From assembly GCF_026262505.1 (NCBI RefSeq), contig NC_067207.1:10818082-10882081 (forward strand): a DNA stretch of 64,000 bases, in the 5' to 3' direction. Position 1 is the stretch's first letter. Each line of letters begins with the position of its first letter. Source of the stretch: Trichomonas vaginalis G3 (taxonomy: Eukaryota > Parabasalia > Trichomonadida > Trichomonadidae). The position numbers were made by a program, and so were the translations under genes. The notes under the pieces were generated by a model. That model worked only from the letters and a program-made list of their open reading frames with translations. It was not told the DNA's origin and ran no database searches. Shown here in pieces: positions 27,543-37,974 of the stretch.

Positions 27543-28586
27543 GGGTGCACACGAGAGGATCATGTAAACTTCAGAATTTAGAACCTTATTTTTAGGCATT
27601 ATCTTGGCTACTTATTTAGGCTCGAAAAGCAAAAAATATCAAAAAATACAACTTGACTCCATTATGACCCTTTCATGGAGGTAGTTTTTATCCGCTAGTA
27701 TTTTCCCTTTGAATCTCTTTACAATTCGAAATCAAATTCAAACCTCAGTAGAAGAAAGGAAGAATCGACTTACTACGGTTGTAATACGAATAAATACATA
27801 TATTTAATTATTTTTCTTTACATAATAATTGTTTGAAGCTCATATTCCATCAAATTTTTAAATAAAAACATTAAAATGTTGAAAATGTTCATATATTTTA
27901 ATAGGGTTTTGGCACTTTATTGAGGAATTACTACATACATAGTCGAACTGAACTTGATATTTTGAAATTTAAATTATTTATCAAAATTAAAATTTAACTT
28001 GAAATTTATAATTATTTAGTCATATTTTGCATAATTCTAAGTAGATTTTGTAAAAAATCAAGAAAGAAAAATTTTAACGTGCTTTATTTTTTTCTTTTTT
28101 ATAATAATACATATTATTATATAATTAACATATTCATAATGTTTCACCCTTTCAAAAATATAATCCTCCTCCTCTCAAATAAACGTACATACGGGTGGCC
28201 TCTTTTTTCAAAAAATTAAAATTTGAAATTTTGGGCTCAAATATTAGAGATTTTTTCAACCTTCAACGATATATGTTGTCTATATCAGACCTCCTTTCTT
28301 TTTGATACTTAACATTGTTCCTAATCTTAGCCGTTAAAGGCTGTTCTGAAATAATTATTTTTTTTCGAAAAAATTCGAAAAAAATTCTTAAAATTCAAAA
28401 ATCCCTTAATTCCTGAGGATTTTGGAAAAAAGTTTTTACATGAACATGTGTATATTATATGAAGTATATTGATAAGGTAAAAATCAAATTTTATTGCATA
28501 TTCATCGAGAAAATAAACTAACGAATCCCTCAAAATTGAGAGGGTAATCCTCCTCCTCTCAAATAAACGTACATACGGGTGCACCC
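27543..28586. mobile_element. TTAA-flanked 1.04-kb non-autonomous DNA transposon
   Basis: TTAA stands on both sides (27539-27542 and 28587-28590) of ends reading GGGTGCAC and GTGCACCC. A 33-bp motif beginning CCTCCTCCTCTCAAATAAAC occurs at the right end and again inside at ~28168, as a subterminal repeat. No transposase is encoded. TTAA target duplication is used by piggyBac- and Kolobok-type transposons; which one mobilised this copy cannot be told. Confidence 0.65.
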
Positions 28587-28852
28587 TTAAAGTGGCCACA
28601 ATTTTTTGAATGATCACAAATGATTCAAAGATGCTGTATAGTCGAAAGGGTTGTCAATGTCTGGCAGGAACATTTAGTCCTGACTGTCAAATTTATGATG
28701 ATGAAATTCAAATACTCCGTTTCATTAATATAATGGTTTTATCCATTTTTATAATTTTTAAACGATGAGAACCCTCTCAATTTGTGTGGACTCAATTTTA
28801 TTTATTTTTTTTTTCTTCGAAAAAAAAAATTCAAGAAGTAGATATTGAAAAG

Positions 28853-30121
28853 ATGACTAGCGATCGAGCTGTGTCGAGTATGAATCTTTTTGACCCATTA
28901 GTTGATACTTCATCTAAAATCCCAGACGTAAGTCAGGGCTTTATCCCTACATTCATGACCACCCTGAGTGTTATCACTGGTGTCGAAGTTTTAAGTATAG
29001 CAAATTCAATGATATTTACAGGATTCGTCGTTAGCATGTTTTTAATGTTCTTTACAACGGCACTTTCCTATATTTGCACTGTAATTACATTAAATCTCGC
29101 CAAACGATATACTTCTGAAAGTATCAATGACCTTGCAACAAAGATTATCGGTAGATGGTTCGGAGATGTCTGTTCCATTTTGGGTTTATGCTTCACTTAT
29201 AGCTGTTTGACTTCTTACATCTTTTTAGGCTCAGAAACTGTGTTTAACTGGCTAGAACTTGCAGGTCTTAAAAACATCCAAACAGGCTATAAGAGGGTCT
29301 TAATAATTCTTGGATATTCCATATTAATTCCAGTATTAACAACAATTCCAAGACAAACTAAACTTCTTGGTTATATCTCAAGTTTTGCTCTCATCATACA
29401 GATTATATACTTTTGCAGTATCATTTACGAAGCAATTATTCACTTTCCAAACGGAATTGATCCAACAGTCGAAACATACGTTTTTAATATCAATATTTTC
29501 AACGCGTTCGCAATCTATTCACTTTTATTCTCGCTTCCAGCCGTTATTCTTCCAATTGTAAGATCTTATACGCCTGTTATGAAGTCAAGATATCAGGTTA
29601 TCGGTCTTGCAGTTTTTGTTAGCTACATTGTCGTTGCTGTTCCAGGTGCTATTGTTTACTTGATTTTTGGAGCGAAAACAGATCAAATTGCAATTTCTTC
29701 TTTTGATGGCAAAGATGTTGTAATGCAAATAGTCAGAGCATGCTTCTTCATTGTTGTTAACGCCTCTTACGCTGCTATTTCTCAAAATGTCATTCAGGAT
29801 GTTACATCTTTAATTTATCATGTCGAAAGCCCAGGAGCATTACCAGGCCTCAAGAGATTAATTGTTCTCCTCTGTACAAATATACCCCCGATTTCAATTG
29901 CTATACTTCTTCCAGAGATTCGACCAATGTTCGAAATTGGTGGCGCTTTTGGAGGATGTTTGGCCAATTTCTTTATCCCATCAATCCTTGCTTTCTTTGC
30001 CCTTCCAAAGAAACTCTCTTATGCAGGAGCCGGTTATATGTTCCTGGCTTTATTCGGTATATTGTGTTGCGCTATTGCTACATACGAAGCTGTTGTCGAT
30101 GCTTTGCATCCTGGATCATAA
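28853..30121 (+). CDS. Amino-acid/auxin permease (AAAP) family transporter
   Basis: A 422-aa polytopic membrane protein with about 11 hydrophobic segments. The N-terminal half has the family's first helix region (STLS/TTLSVITGVEVLSIANSM), a Gly-containing unwound helix, and PRQTKLLGYIS as in AAAP members. The C-terminal half has FEIGGAFGGCLANFFIPSI. It would move neutral or cationic amino acids by proton or sodium coupling; T. vaginalis relies on amino-acid uptake. The ATG at 28853 (MTSDRAVSSMNL) is chosen rather than the in-frame ATG at 28784, because the intervening codons translate a poly-T/poly-A leader. Confidence 0.82.
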   Translation: MTSDRAVSSMNLFDPLVDTSSKIPDVSQGFIPTFMTTLSVITGVEVLSIANSMIFTGFVVSMFLMFFTTALSYICTVITLNLAKRYTSESINDLATKIIGRWFGDVCSILGLCFTYSCLTSYIFLGSETVFNWLELAGLKNIQTGYKRVLIILGYSILIPVLTTIPRQTKLLGYISSFALIIQIIYFCSIIYEAIIHFPNGIDPTVETYVFNINIFNAFAIYSLLFSLPAVILPIVRSYTPVMKSRYQVIGLAVFVSYIVVAVPGAIVYLIFGAKTDQIAISSFDGKDVVMQIVRACFFIVVNASYAAISQNVIQDVTSLIYHVESPGALPGLKRLIVLLCTNIPPISIAILLPEIRPMFEIGGAFGGCLANFFIPSILAFFALPKKLSYAGAGYMFLALFGILCCAIATYEAVVDALHPGS

Positions 30122-30299
30122 TTATATAGATATTCATGTTATTTTAATGTTATAAAATATAAATCGTCTTTTTTTCACTTTCTACATAAAGGATTATTTT
30201 TATTTCGAAATGTACAACTTACCGATTGTCTCTAAGTGCTTACAATATAAACACAGAATTTTTTTATTTTGATTTTACAAAATTTGGCACTTTTTTCCA

Positions 30300-30500
30300 A
30301 CGACGGATCTTTTTGTTGAAGTCCTCGGGGTAGGTAATATAACATACCCCAAAAACAACAATGATTCTGTCTATTATATACAAGCTGCAGTACTTTCTTC
30401 CCAAAGTATTCAAAAAACACCCGAATTTAATAAAAATAACGAATCAGCTGTACGTATTCGTCTTAAATTCACATCGAAAAGAGCAGATTCTGACTATCTC
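30300..30500 (+). other. In-frame C2-domain coding upstream of the first ATG
   Basis: The frame of the 30501 gene stays open upstream to 30273 and encodes the first strands of a C2 domain: TDLFVEVLGVGNI from ~30303, then DSVYYIQAAVLSSQ and SAVRIRLKFTSKRADSDYL. No ATG exists in this stretch. At 30300, where the start would be expected, the codons are ACG ACG GAT, preceded by GCACTTTTTTCC, close to a host initiator. An older upstream ATG at 30210 is separated by an in-frame TGA at 30270. Start loss, a non-AUG start, or a sequence error are possible. Confidence 0.6.
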
Positions 30501-33500
30501 ATGATGGAATTATTCGAAAAAACGAAAGATTCTACAAAATCTTTAGGAGATATCTGTTTAGATATTACTGATGCATTTTCAGGTTTTCCAATGAATCAGT
30601 GGTTTGATTTAGAAACTAAAACAGATGAATATGGATCTCCAAAGATTCATGCAGAGATTGAAATTGCAGAAAATGACGAAGAGGAAGAAGAATATGTTGA
30701 AGAAGATACTACAGAATTTGATACACTCGGAAGAGGTTCTATTTCTCATGATTCATCAAGTGATTCAATAAATGAAATTCGTAACTCACGTTTAGAAAGC
30801 GGTGATTCGTTCCCTATAATTGAAAACCCTAACAACCAATCAATCGTTACAGGAAATATTAAAATTGCTGATAATCATGAAGATGAATATGAATACCAAT
30901 ATTATTACGTTGAAGAAGAGGATGTAACAGAAGAATCTTCCAGTATTAAACGCATACGCAGACAAACAGATAGTTTAATTGCAAATACATCATATGATTC
31001 AAGACAAGAATTTAAGATTACAAGAACAAGAAGGTCAGACTCAGATAAGAACAAAGAACAGAAGAGCAAATACTATACGACCATTTATCGTATGAAACGT
31101 GATAAGTCACACGATGTTGTAAGTAAAATTCCTCTTTCTGTCAGCAAATTTGATCCAAAATTCCCTGTTGACACTTCCATCTTTGCCAGTTACAAGATTC
31201 ATCGTGATGAGAGGCAAGAAGAAAACTTGACCGACCAAGATTTAAAGAAAATGTTCGAACAGATATATATCAATGACTTACAGCCAACAACAATCAACAT
31301 TGAAGATTACAACCCAGATGAAGATTCTCAAAACAAAACTCTCATTGTTAGGACTTCAATTGAGAAAGAAGAACAAGAAAAAATCGAACGCGAAAGAAAG
31401 GAAAAAGAAGAAAAAGAAAGAAAACAAAAGGAGGAAAATGAAAAGGCAGAAAAAGAAAGGAAAGAACGCGAAGCCAAAGAAAAGCAAGAGAAAGAAGAGA
31501 AGGAACGAATTGAGCGAGAAAGGAAGGAAAAAGAAGAAAGAGAAAAGGTCGAAAAAGAGAAGAAAGAAAAAGAAGAACGTGAAAGAAAACAAAAGGAAGA
31601 AAAAGAGAAGAAAGAAAAAGAAGAACGTGAAAGAAAAGAAAAAGAAGAGAAGGAACGAAAACAAAAGGAAGAAAAAGAGAAGAAAGAAAAAGAAGAACGT
31701 GAAAGAAAACAAAAGGAAGAAAAAGAGAAGAAAGAAAAAAAAGAACGTGAAAGAAAAGAAAAAGAAGAAAAAGAAAAGAAAGAAAGGGAAGAAAAAGAAA
31801 AGACCGAAAAGGAGAAGAAGGAAAGGGAAGAAAAGGAAAGAATTGAGCGAGAGAGAAAGGAGAAGGAGCGAAAAGAAAAAGAAGAAAAAGAGAAGAGAGA
31901 AAAAGAAGAGCGTGAAAGAAAAGAAAGAGAAGAAATGGAGAGAAAACTGAAGGAAGAAAAAGAAAAGGCCGAAAAGGAGAAGAAGGAGAGAGAGGAACAA
32001 GAAAGGAAAGAGAAAGAAAGGATTGAAAAAGAGAGAAGAGAAAAAGAACAGAAAGATAAAGAAGAGAAGGAGAGAAAAGAAAAAGAAGAACGCGAGGCTA
32101 AAGAAAAAGCTGAAAAAGAACAAAAAGAAAGAGAAAGATTAGAACGTGAAGCCAAAGAAAAGCGTGAGAAAGAAGAGAAAGAGAAAATTGAACGAGAAAG
32201 AAAAGAAAAAGAAGAGCGAGAAGCAAGAGAAAAAGCCGAAAAAGAAAAGAGAGAACGTGAAGAAAAGGCGGAACGAGAAAGAAAGGAAAAAGAACAAAAA
32301 GAGAAAGAAGAGCGTGAAAAAGCTGAGAAACAAAGAATAGAGCGCGAACAAAAAGAAAAAGAAGCACGTGAAGCCAAAGAAAGGGCAGAAAAAGAAGAAC
32401 GTGAAAGAAAAGAGAAAGAGCAGAAAGAGAAAGAAAGAATTGAACGCGAGAGAAAAGAAAAAGAAGCTCGTGAAGCAAAGGAGAAAGAAGAAAAAGAAAA
32501 GGCAGAGAGGGAAATAAAAGAAAAAGAAGAACGCGAAAGAAAACAAAAGGAAGAAAAAGAGAGGCTAGAGAGAGAAAAGAAAGAACGCGAAGAGAAAGAG
32601 AAGATTGAATTAGAAGCTCGCAAAAAAGCTGAACGCGAACAAAAAGAAAGAGAAGAAAAAGAGAAAAGAGAACTCGAAGAAAAGGCACAAAAAGAGAAAG
32701 AAGAGCGAGAGCGTATTGAGAGAGAAGAAAAAGAAAAAGCAGAGCAGCAAAGAATAGAGCGCGAAAGAAAAGAAAAAGAACGAATTGAGCAAGAACTCAA
32801 AGAAAAAGAAAGACAAGAAAAAGAGAAGAAAGAGCAAGAAGAACGTGAAATTATCGAGAAATTTATGAAAGAAGGTCGTGAAAAAGCAGAAAAAGAAAGA
32901 CAATCATTAGAAAAATCCGTAAGAAGGAAAGAACAAGAAAGAATTGAAGTTGTAAAAGTTTCCAAAGAAAAGAAATCAAAAACATCAAGAAATATCCAAG
33001 TTGAAACAAAAGAAGAACTTCAAAATTCTGCAGAAAATCATCATGAAATGTTACAATTCCAAATCAATACTGACTCAATTTCCGAAATTGAAATGGAAAA
33101 TCAAAAAGAAGAAAGTGAAAAAGTTGCAAGAATATTAATGGAAATTGAAGAAATAGAGTCATCAACAGAGAGTTCAGCCGCTATGAAAGAGCACAGAATG
33201 TCATTGAAAGATATTTCCATGATACCTCAAAGCAAACAAACATCTTCTTCTTCATCAGATCTCAAATCAAAAGAAGTTAAAATTGCTAAAAATGTTTCTT
33301 CATCTTCAACAACAAAAGAAAAGAAACAAAAGTCTGTTTCAATAAGATTATCATCCAGAACGAAATCAACAATAAATGTTTCAAAGCAAGTACATCATAC
33401 ATCAACTACAACCATTTCTTCTCACACAGCTCCTTCATCAAGAAATCTTAGTAATGAATTAACTGAAGAAAAAGAAAATTCACCAAAGAAAGAAACTAAT

Positions 33501-33716
33501 TCCGAAAAGAAGGAATCTCCAGTGAAGAAAGAAGATACAGGAAAATCTGAAAGTGATAAAATCGAAGCAATTGCAAGATATAGATATATTTTGCAGAGAA
33601 ATGCTGATTTGATCAAACAAGTTGAACAATCGAAGACTCCTAATCCAATATTAAGGTTAAGAATGAAAGCTTCTATTGAAGAAATTGATTCAATAATGGA
33701 GGAGCTTTCCAAATAA
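30501..33716 (+). CDS. C2-domain protein with a very long charged coil
   Basis: From ATG 30501 the frame gives 1071 aa, but the C2 domain's first half lies upstream (see 30300-30500). The second half is here: MMELFEKTKDSTKSLGDICL then DITDAFSGFPMNQWFDLET. An acidic region follows (~residues 55-150). Residues ~290-820 are a nearly uninterrupted Lys/Glu/Arg coil of KEKEERERKEKEE type, probably a single long alpha-helix. The tail is Ser/Thr-rich with a final helical segment. C2 domains bind phospholipids, often with calcium, so a membrane-to-cytoskeleton tether is a reasonable inference. A 545-aa antisense frame across the coil is a composition artefact. Confidence 0.78.
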   Translation: MMELFEKTKDSTKSLGDICLDITDAFSGFPMNQWFDLETKTDEYGSPKIHAEIEIAENDEEEEEYVEEDTTEFDTLGRGSISHDSSSDSINEIRNSRLESGDSFPIIENPNNQSIVTGNIKIADNHEDEYEYQYYYVEEEDVTEESSSIKRIRRQTDSLIANTSYDSRQEFKITRTRRSDSDKNKEQKSKYYTTIYRMKRDKSHDVVSKIPLSVSKFDPKFPVDTSIFASYKIHRDERQEENLTDQDLKKMFEQIYINDLQPTTINIEDYNPDEDSQNKTLIVRTSIEKEEQEKIERERKEKEEKERKQKEENEKAEKERKEREAKEKQEKEEKERIERERKEKEEREKVEKEKKEKEERERKQKEEKEKKEKEERERKEKEEKERKQKEEKEKKEKEERERKQKEEKEKKEKKERERKEKEEKEKKEREEKEKTEKEKKEREEKERIERERKEKERKEKEEKEKREKEERERKEREEMERKLKEEKEKAEKEKKEREEQERKEKERIEKERREKEQKDKEEKERKEKEEREAKEKAEKEQKERERLEREAKEKREKEEKEKIERERKEKEEREAREKAEKEKREREEKAERERKEKEQKEKEEREKAEKQRIEREQKEKEAREAKERAEKEERERKEKEQKEKERIERERKEKEAREAKEKEEKEKAEREIKEKEERERKQKEEKERLEREKKEREEKEKIELEARKKAEREQKEREEKEKRELEEKAQKEKEERERIEREEKEKAEQQRIERERKEKERIEQELKEKERQEKEKKEQEEREIIEKFMKEGREKAEKERQSLEKSVRRKEQERIEVVKVSKEKKSKTSRNIQVETKEELQNSAENHHEMLQFQINTDSISEIEMENQKEESEKVARILMEIEEIESSTESSAAMKEHRMSLKDISMIPQSKQTSSSSSDLKSKEVKIAKNVSSSSTTKEKKQKSVSIRLSSRTKSTINVSKQVHHTSTTTISSHTAPSSRNLSNELTEEKENSPKKETNSEKKESPVKKEDTGKSESDKIEAIARYRYILQRNADLIKQVEQSKTPNPILRLRMKASIEEIDSIMEELSK

Positions 33717-34077
33717 TTTTGTATTTTATTATTTATAAATTATTTGTTTTTATTTATCAAAAATATCATAAATTTGTTTTATATATTTAGTGTGTTAGGA
33801 AGATACTTAAGAAGAACTAAGCCAAATCATTTTCTCAATTCAGGTCATTTAAGCTTACAATTCAAGCATTACTATCACTGGTTTGTTAAATTAAATAATG
33901 CTATTTCCGGTGTCTATTCCCTATGAATTAGATAGTGCTTAGATTTCTAATGATATTCATAGAGCTCCATTGCACATCTTTCTGGGATTTGATAGCAAGT
34001 AAAGATATTAGTATGTATGCTTTCATGCTCATTATTATGCTATATTTACATCAAGAGTTGGTTCCTTGATATCTTTG
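33717..34077. other. Intergenic region
   Basis: About 360 bases between the C2-coil gene and the DHHC-like gene; nothing recognised apart from the initiator at its end. Confidence 0.5.
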
Positions 34078-34089
34078 TCACTTTTATTA
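34078..34089 (+). promoter_or_regulatory. Host initiator before the DHHC-like gene
   Basis: TCACTTTTATTA ends 4 bases before the ATG at 34094 and is close to the T. vaginalis Inr consensus TCAYTWYTCATTA. Confidence 0.7.
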
Positions 34090-34093
34090 GAAA

Positions 34094-35050
34094 ATGGATG
34101 ATTTAGATATCAAGGCACCAATGCTTGATGTTGAGCAAAAAGCACAAGTTGAATCAGATCAAAATACTGTTGTTAGTGGAGATACTGAAAATCCGGCATC
34201 AGATGTACTTCCTGAAGAAACAAAATATAAAAAAATACGTCTTTTCGGATGCTGTCCTGCTGTTCGTTTACTTCCAACTACTAGAGTATTTTGCAAGTAT
34301 TGGGAAGTAGACATCTGCATGCCATTTGTTGTGGTATTATTAATCACTTTCAATGTTTGTATTTTTTCATTTATTTTATTGCCAAAGATGAAAACAGCAG
34401 CTTTAATTATCAACGCCATTATAGTTTATGGATTTCTTATACTTTATATGACCTCATATTTCATGGCCATGTGCTCAGACCCTGGCTATCTACCATATGA
34501 CTGGATTCAAACAAAAAAGACGAAATATTCACCAGAAGAGCTATATCCTGGAATTGCTCTTCGAAATGAACAAATAGCTTACGCAAATGCTCACAGGTGT
34601 CCTTACGCTTCATTCTCATCTTCATCTGGAATGTTTGTCATTCGTGGAGATCATATTTGCGGTTGGGTTACAAATTGGATTGGAAAAAGGAACCATAAGC
34701 AGTTCCTTTTATTCTTTATTTACGGAAGCCTCTATTGCCTCTTTAGTTTCATCTCCAAATTCTTTGTTCCTGCAATTCTCGGAGGTGATATCGGAATTAC
34801 CGTAATTTCTGGAATTAGTGCAATTTTAGAGTTCGTATTTGGCCTAACGCAACTATACGCATTTTACGAAAGTATGAGAGATGTTGTTTCCGGAGAAACA
34901 ATGATTTCACAGTACAAAAACCTTCCAGCACGAAATATAACATGCATGGAAGCTATGTCCGAAGTTTGTGGTAATCGCGGCTTCAAATCTTGGATTTGCC
35001 CAACTTATGCATTTCCAGAAGATGATTTGACTCCTTATGTTTTAAATTAG
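34094..35050 (+). CDS. Divergent DHHC palmitoyltransferase-like membrane protein
   Basis: A 318-aa protein with four predicted membrane segments (residues ~78-100, ~104-126, ~214-232 and ~240-262), the topology of DHHC S-acyltransferases. The cytosolic core between spans 2 and 3 has FVIRGDHICGWVTNWIGKRN, which aligns with the family block ending DHHCxWxxNCxGxxN. Here DHHC reads DHIC and NC reads NW. Upstream, where several zinc-binding Cys are expected, only one remains (RCPYASF). The acyl-accepting Cys is kept, but the catalytic His and zinc ligands are mostly lost. Activity is doubtful; it may be a pseudoenzyme. A good initiator lies upstream. Confidence 0.7.
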   Translation: MDDLDIKAPMLDVEQKAQVESDQNTVVSGDTENPASDVLPEETKYKKIRLFGCCPAVRLLPTTRVFCKYWEVDICMPFVVVLLITFNVCIFSFILLPKMKTAALIINAIIVYGFLILYMTSYFMAMCSDPGYLPYDWIQTKKTKYSPEELYPGIALRNEQIAYANAHRCPYASFSSSSGMFVIRGDHICGWVTNWIGKRNHKQFLLFFIYGSLYCLFSFISKFFVPAILGGDIGITVISGISAILEFVFGLTQLYAFYESMRDVVSGETMISQYKNLPARNITCMEAMSEVCGNRGFKSWICPTYAFPEDDLTPYVLN

Positions 35051-36117
35051 TATATGTTTATGTTAATGATAGTATAAACTTTATATGTGTTTGTTATAAA
35101 ATATTGAAAATACATATTTTAAAAAAAATTGTATTGAAACATAAAAGAAATTCATAAGGCGCATCTATTTCGTGGAACTAAGGCTTCCATAATTAAAATC
35201 TAAATTCAATCTATTTATTTGGAAGAATGGTTTCATCAGTAATTGAAATTACATTCCTAAGACTTACATATGCAATACTCTGTTCTATTGTTGAAATTTA
35301 TATCAGATTTTTGGTGAAATTACAAAATGTTTGCATTATATCTATCGATTTTATAAAATATATTTTGTTTTCGATAGTTATAATGCAAATGTTGTGCTCA
35401 ATTTTTGGATATATCATATGTGTGTCTCCAAATAACTTCCCAATAGCAACTTTGTATACAAAAGGAAAAATGTTATGGAGTTTCATTATTATATTAGTTC
35501 ATTACATGACAGTATGAGCAATACTTTTAATAGTATTATTTGAGAACTAGGATTCGAGTTTTGCTTTGTGTAATTTTTCAATACATAAATCATTTTCAAA
35601 TAAAGTTAATGATTTGCGACAGTGGCCTGTCCAATGGTATTATTTCACATAGAGCAGATATAGTCAATTGATATTTCTGATAAAGAATATGAAATATGTA
35701 AAGAGAAGTCTTTCAGAAAAACTGACATTTTACAAATATTTCTGATTGAAAATTTGAAAGAACATGAAATTTTTGAAAGGAGTACCTCTGTTCCCTAATT
35801 ATTATTCATGTTCCAAAGGAATTTTGCAAAATATTCGATGTGATGAAGATAACTCTATTCAATTGGTGTGTTTCACAAAAAAAGGTTAGAATTACGTGTT
35901 ATTATTATAATGTAATTCAAACTCATTATCGATTAGTTCAAAAATTTAAGGATAAGATTTCAGATATTTGGTTCATGATAAAATCTAAAATCTGATCATT
36001 ATGGTTTTTTGGACGATATATCTGAAAGTTTGGCTTCGATAAGTTTCTCCATATATTCAATTTTTGGATTAATAACAGTTTTAATTGAATGGAAATCGTA
36101 AAAAAATTTATTATTGA
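35051..36117. other. Intergenic region with one imperfect hairpin
   Basis: About 1070 bases without a supported gene. A ~23-bp inverted repeat at 35326-35393 (arms containing TTTGCATTATA and TATAATGCAAA, ending in CTATCGA/TCGATAG, loop ~25) lies inside a 96-codon hydrophobic AT-rich frame that I regard as chance. Confidence 0.5.
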
Positions 36118-37617
36118 ATGAAAAAGGAGGTCAATGAAGAGATCAAACGTCTTGCTGGAAGTCCACCTCTTGTCACTATTCTAAAACTTATGGTTGGACC
36201 ACTATGTTCGCAAGTTACAAGTACGCTTTATGGAATCATAAACACGATTTGGGTTTCAAAGTATATTGGTGAAACAGGTATGGCTGCCGTTGCAACAGAC
36301 ATTGCCTGGGAAGGTATTGCAAGAGCATTCGGATTATTCCTTCTAACATCAGCTAGTACTCAGATTTCTGCACTTTTCGGTAAAAAACAATTTGATGAAT
36401 GCGAACAAGTCGTATGTGATTTACTCCGAACAGCAGTTATTTTTGGCTGTATTGTTCCAGCAATTCTTTTACCCATTAATAAACCTCTAAGTTGTTGGTT
36501 TGGAGCCAATGAACAAACTGTTCAAGGCGCTTATGACTATATGCTTCCACAATGTGCAGGCAATGTATTTACATGCATATTTCTTGCGAACTGTGGCTTC
36601 CTTCAAGCAGAAGGTCGTACTTTACTTGTTGGATGCATCGATATCATTGCATTAGGAATTGGAATGGGAGCCCTCAATCCATTATTCTTGGGAGTATTCA
36701 AATGGGGTGTCGTGGGTCCATCAATCAGTACAATTATTGCAGATGGCGTCCCTGGAGTTACATTAACAATTTTGTACTTTGCAGGAAGATTCGGTGTTAA
36801 GCCCAAACTTAGCGGTTTCTTGAAACCATTCTCAAAACATACAATTAATTCACTTTTAGTCGGAAGTTCCCAATTTATGTCACAAGTTTCTATGTGTATA
36901 CCAGGTATTATTGTCAGAAAGTTAATAGGTATGTCTGTTACATCATCTACAGAATACGATTTAGCCATGTCTGGCTTCAATGTCCTTTGTAGATACGGAA
37001 ATATTACAAATTGTGTAGTTCTTGCTTTTTGCAGTGGTTACTTACCACCAGCATCATATGCATATGCAGCTGAGAAATGGAAACGTTATCTCAAGCTCTC
37101 ATTACATCTAGTTTGGGTTTCTGCTTTTTGGTGTATTGTAACAACAATATTCCCTATTTTCTTACCTGTACAGATCTCATTGCTTTTCGGCAACGGTGAT
37201 GATTACTTGAGATATTCATCATCAATGCTCAAAGCAAGTAACGAATGTGGCTGGATTCTGTTTACTAGATTTACTTTCCAAACAATGCTGCAAGCACAGC
37301 AACGTGGTACTCGTGCTATGATTATATCATTCACTTCAAACCTCGTTGCTGTTATCGCTTTTTCATTTATTTTATATTATACGAACAAAAATGATGTTGC
37401 ACGTTTTATGTACGTATATCCTATTTCATATAGTATCGGATGTGTCCTTGGTATCACTCTCCTCTTCAAACCATTCTTGGATGTCATTAAATTGGCAAGA
37501 TCTGATAGCAAAGAGAAGAAGCTTGAGGATATCGATGAAAAGAATAGCGAAGACAAGTATTCTAGTACTAGCAGCGATAATGGAAATGATGAATGTAGAA
37601 TGATCTCTGAACTTTAA
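36118..37617 (+). CDS. MATE-family multidrug/toxin efflux transporter
   Basis: A 499-aa protein with about 12 hydrophobic helices arranged in two similar halves. N-terminal signatures fit MATE transporters: a helix-1 region GPLCSQVTSTLYGIINTIWV, then ISALFGKKQFDE in the loop after helix 2, matching the family's Q-x-x-G-x-x block. The second half repeats the pattern around SQFMSQVSMCIPGIIVRKL. The C-terminal tail is charged and Ser-rich. MATE proteins export cationic drugs and metabolites in exchange for H+ or Na+. No initiator is obvious upstream of 36118. The closest relatives are expected among the prokaryote-like MATE expansions of protists. Confidence 0.85.
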   Translation: MKKEVNEEIKRLAGSPPLVTILKLMVGPLCSQVTSTLYGIINTIWVSKYIGETGMAAVATDIAWEGIARAFGLFLLTSASTQISALFGKKQFDECEQVVCDLLRTAVIFGCIVPAILLPINKPLSCWFGANEQTVQGAYDYMLPQCAGNVFTCIFLANCGFLQAEGRTLLVGCIDIIALGIGMGALNPLFLGVFKWGVVGPSISTIIADGVPGVTLTILYFAGRFGVKPKLSGFLKPFSKHTINSLLVGSSQFMSQVSMCIPGIIVRKLIGMSVTSSTEYDLAMSGFNVLCRYGNITNCVVLAFCSGYLPPASYAYAAEKWKRYLKLSLHLVWVSAFWCIVTTIFPIFLPVQISLLFGNGDDYLRYSSSMLKASNECGWILFTRFTFQTMLQAQQRGTRAMIISFTSNLVAVIAFSFILYYTNKNDVARFMYVYPISYSIGCVLGITLLFKPFLDVIKLARSDSKEKKLEDIDEKNSEDKYSSTSSDNGNDECRMISEL

Positions 37618-37974
37618 GAAATTTTTTCAAATTTGTGTAAAATTTTCGAATAAACTATCTTTTTATAGAGTAATGTTAATTTAAATATGCTTTTGAAACA
37701 TGCAAATTCACTATTTCATTATCATTTACTGTAATGAAATAATCGCTAAAAAATTACGGATAAGGAAGTTCACCGAAAATAGTATTTTCAGAAAACAAGC
37801 CCATAAATAACATAGTTTCTATGACAGTAGGTGTTTATATTTTGACAAAAATAAAAAAATAAAAACAAATTTTGTAATTCCAATATTTGCATAATATTGG
37901 AATGACCTTAGTATTAATTAACAAAATGCGTGAGAAATAACATTAGATAATATGATCCAAATAATTATTTCACA
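37618..37974. other. Intergenic region between convergent genes
   Basis: About 360 AT-rich bases between the 3' ends of the MATE gene and the minus-strand ubiquitin-fold gene. Nothing else seen. Confidence 0.5.

Noticed and set aside
30210-30300. An intron joining the ATG at 30210 to the C2 domain
   Set aside because: No GTAYGT donor and no ACTAACACACAG-type branch/acceptor, the T. vaginalis intron signals, were seen.
31328-32965. 545-aa Ser/Phe-rich antisense open frame
   Set aside because: It is the reverse complement of the Lys/Glu coil; GAA/AAA-rich sense codons give stop-free TTC/TTT antisense runs.
35227-35517. 96-aa hydrophobic open frame
   Set aside because: Very AT-rich, overlaps an inverted repeat, no initiator and no recognisable family; judged chance.
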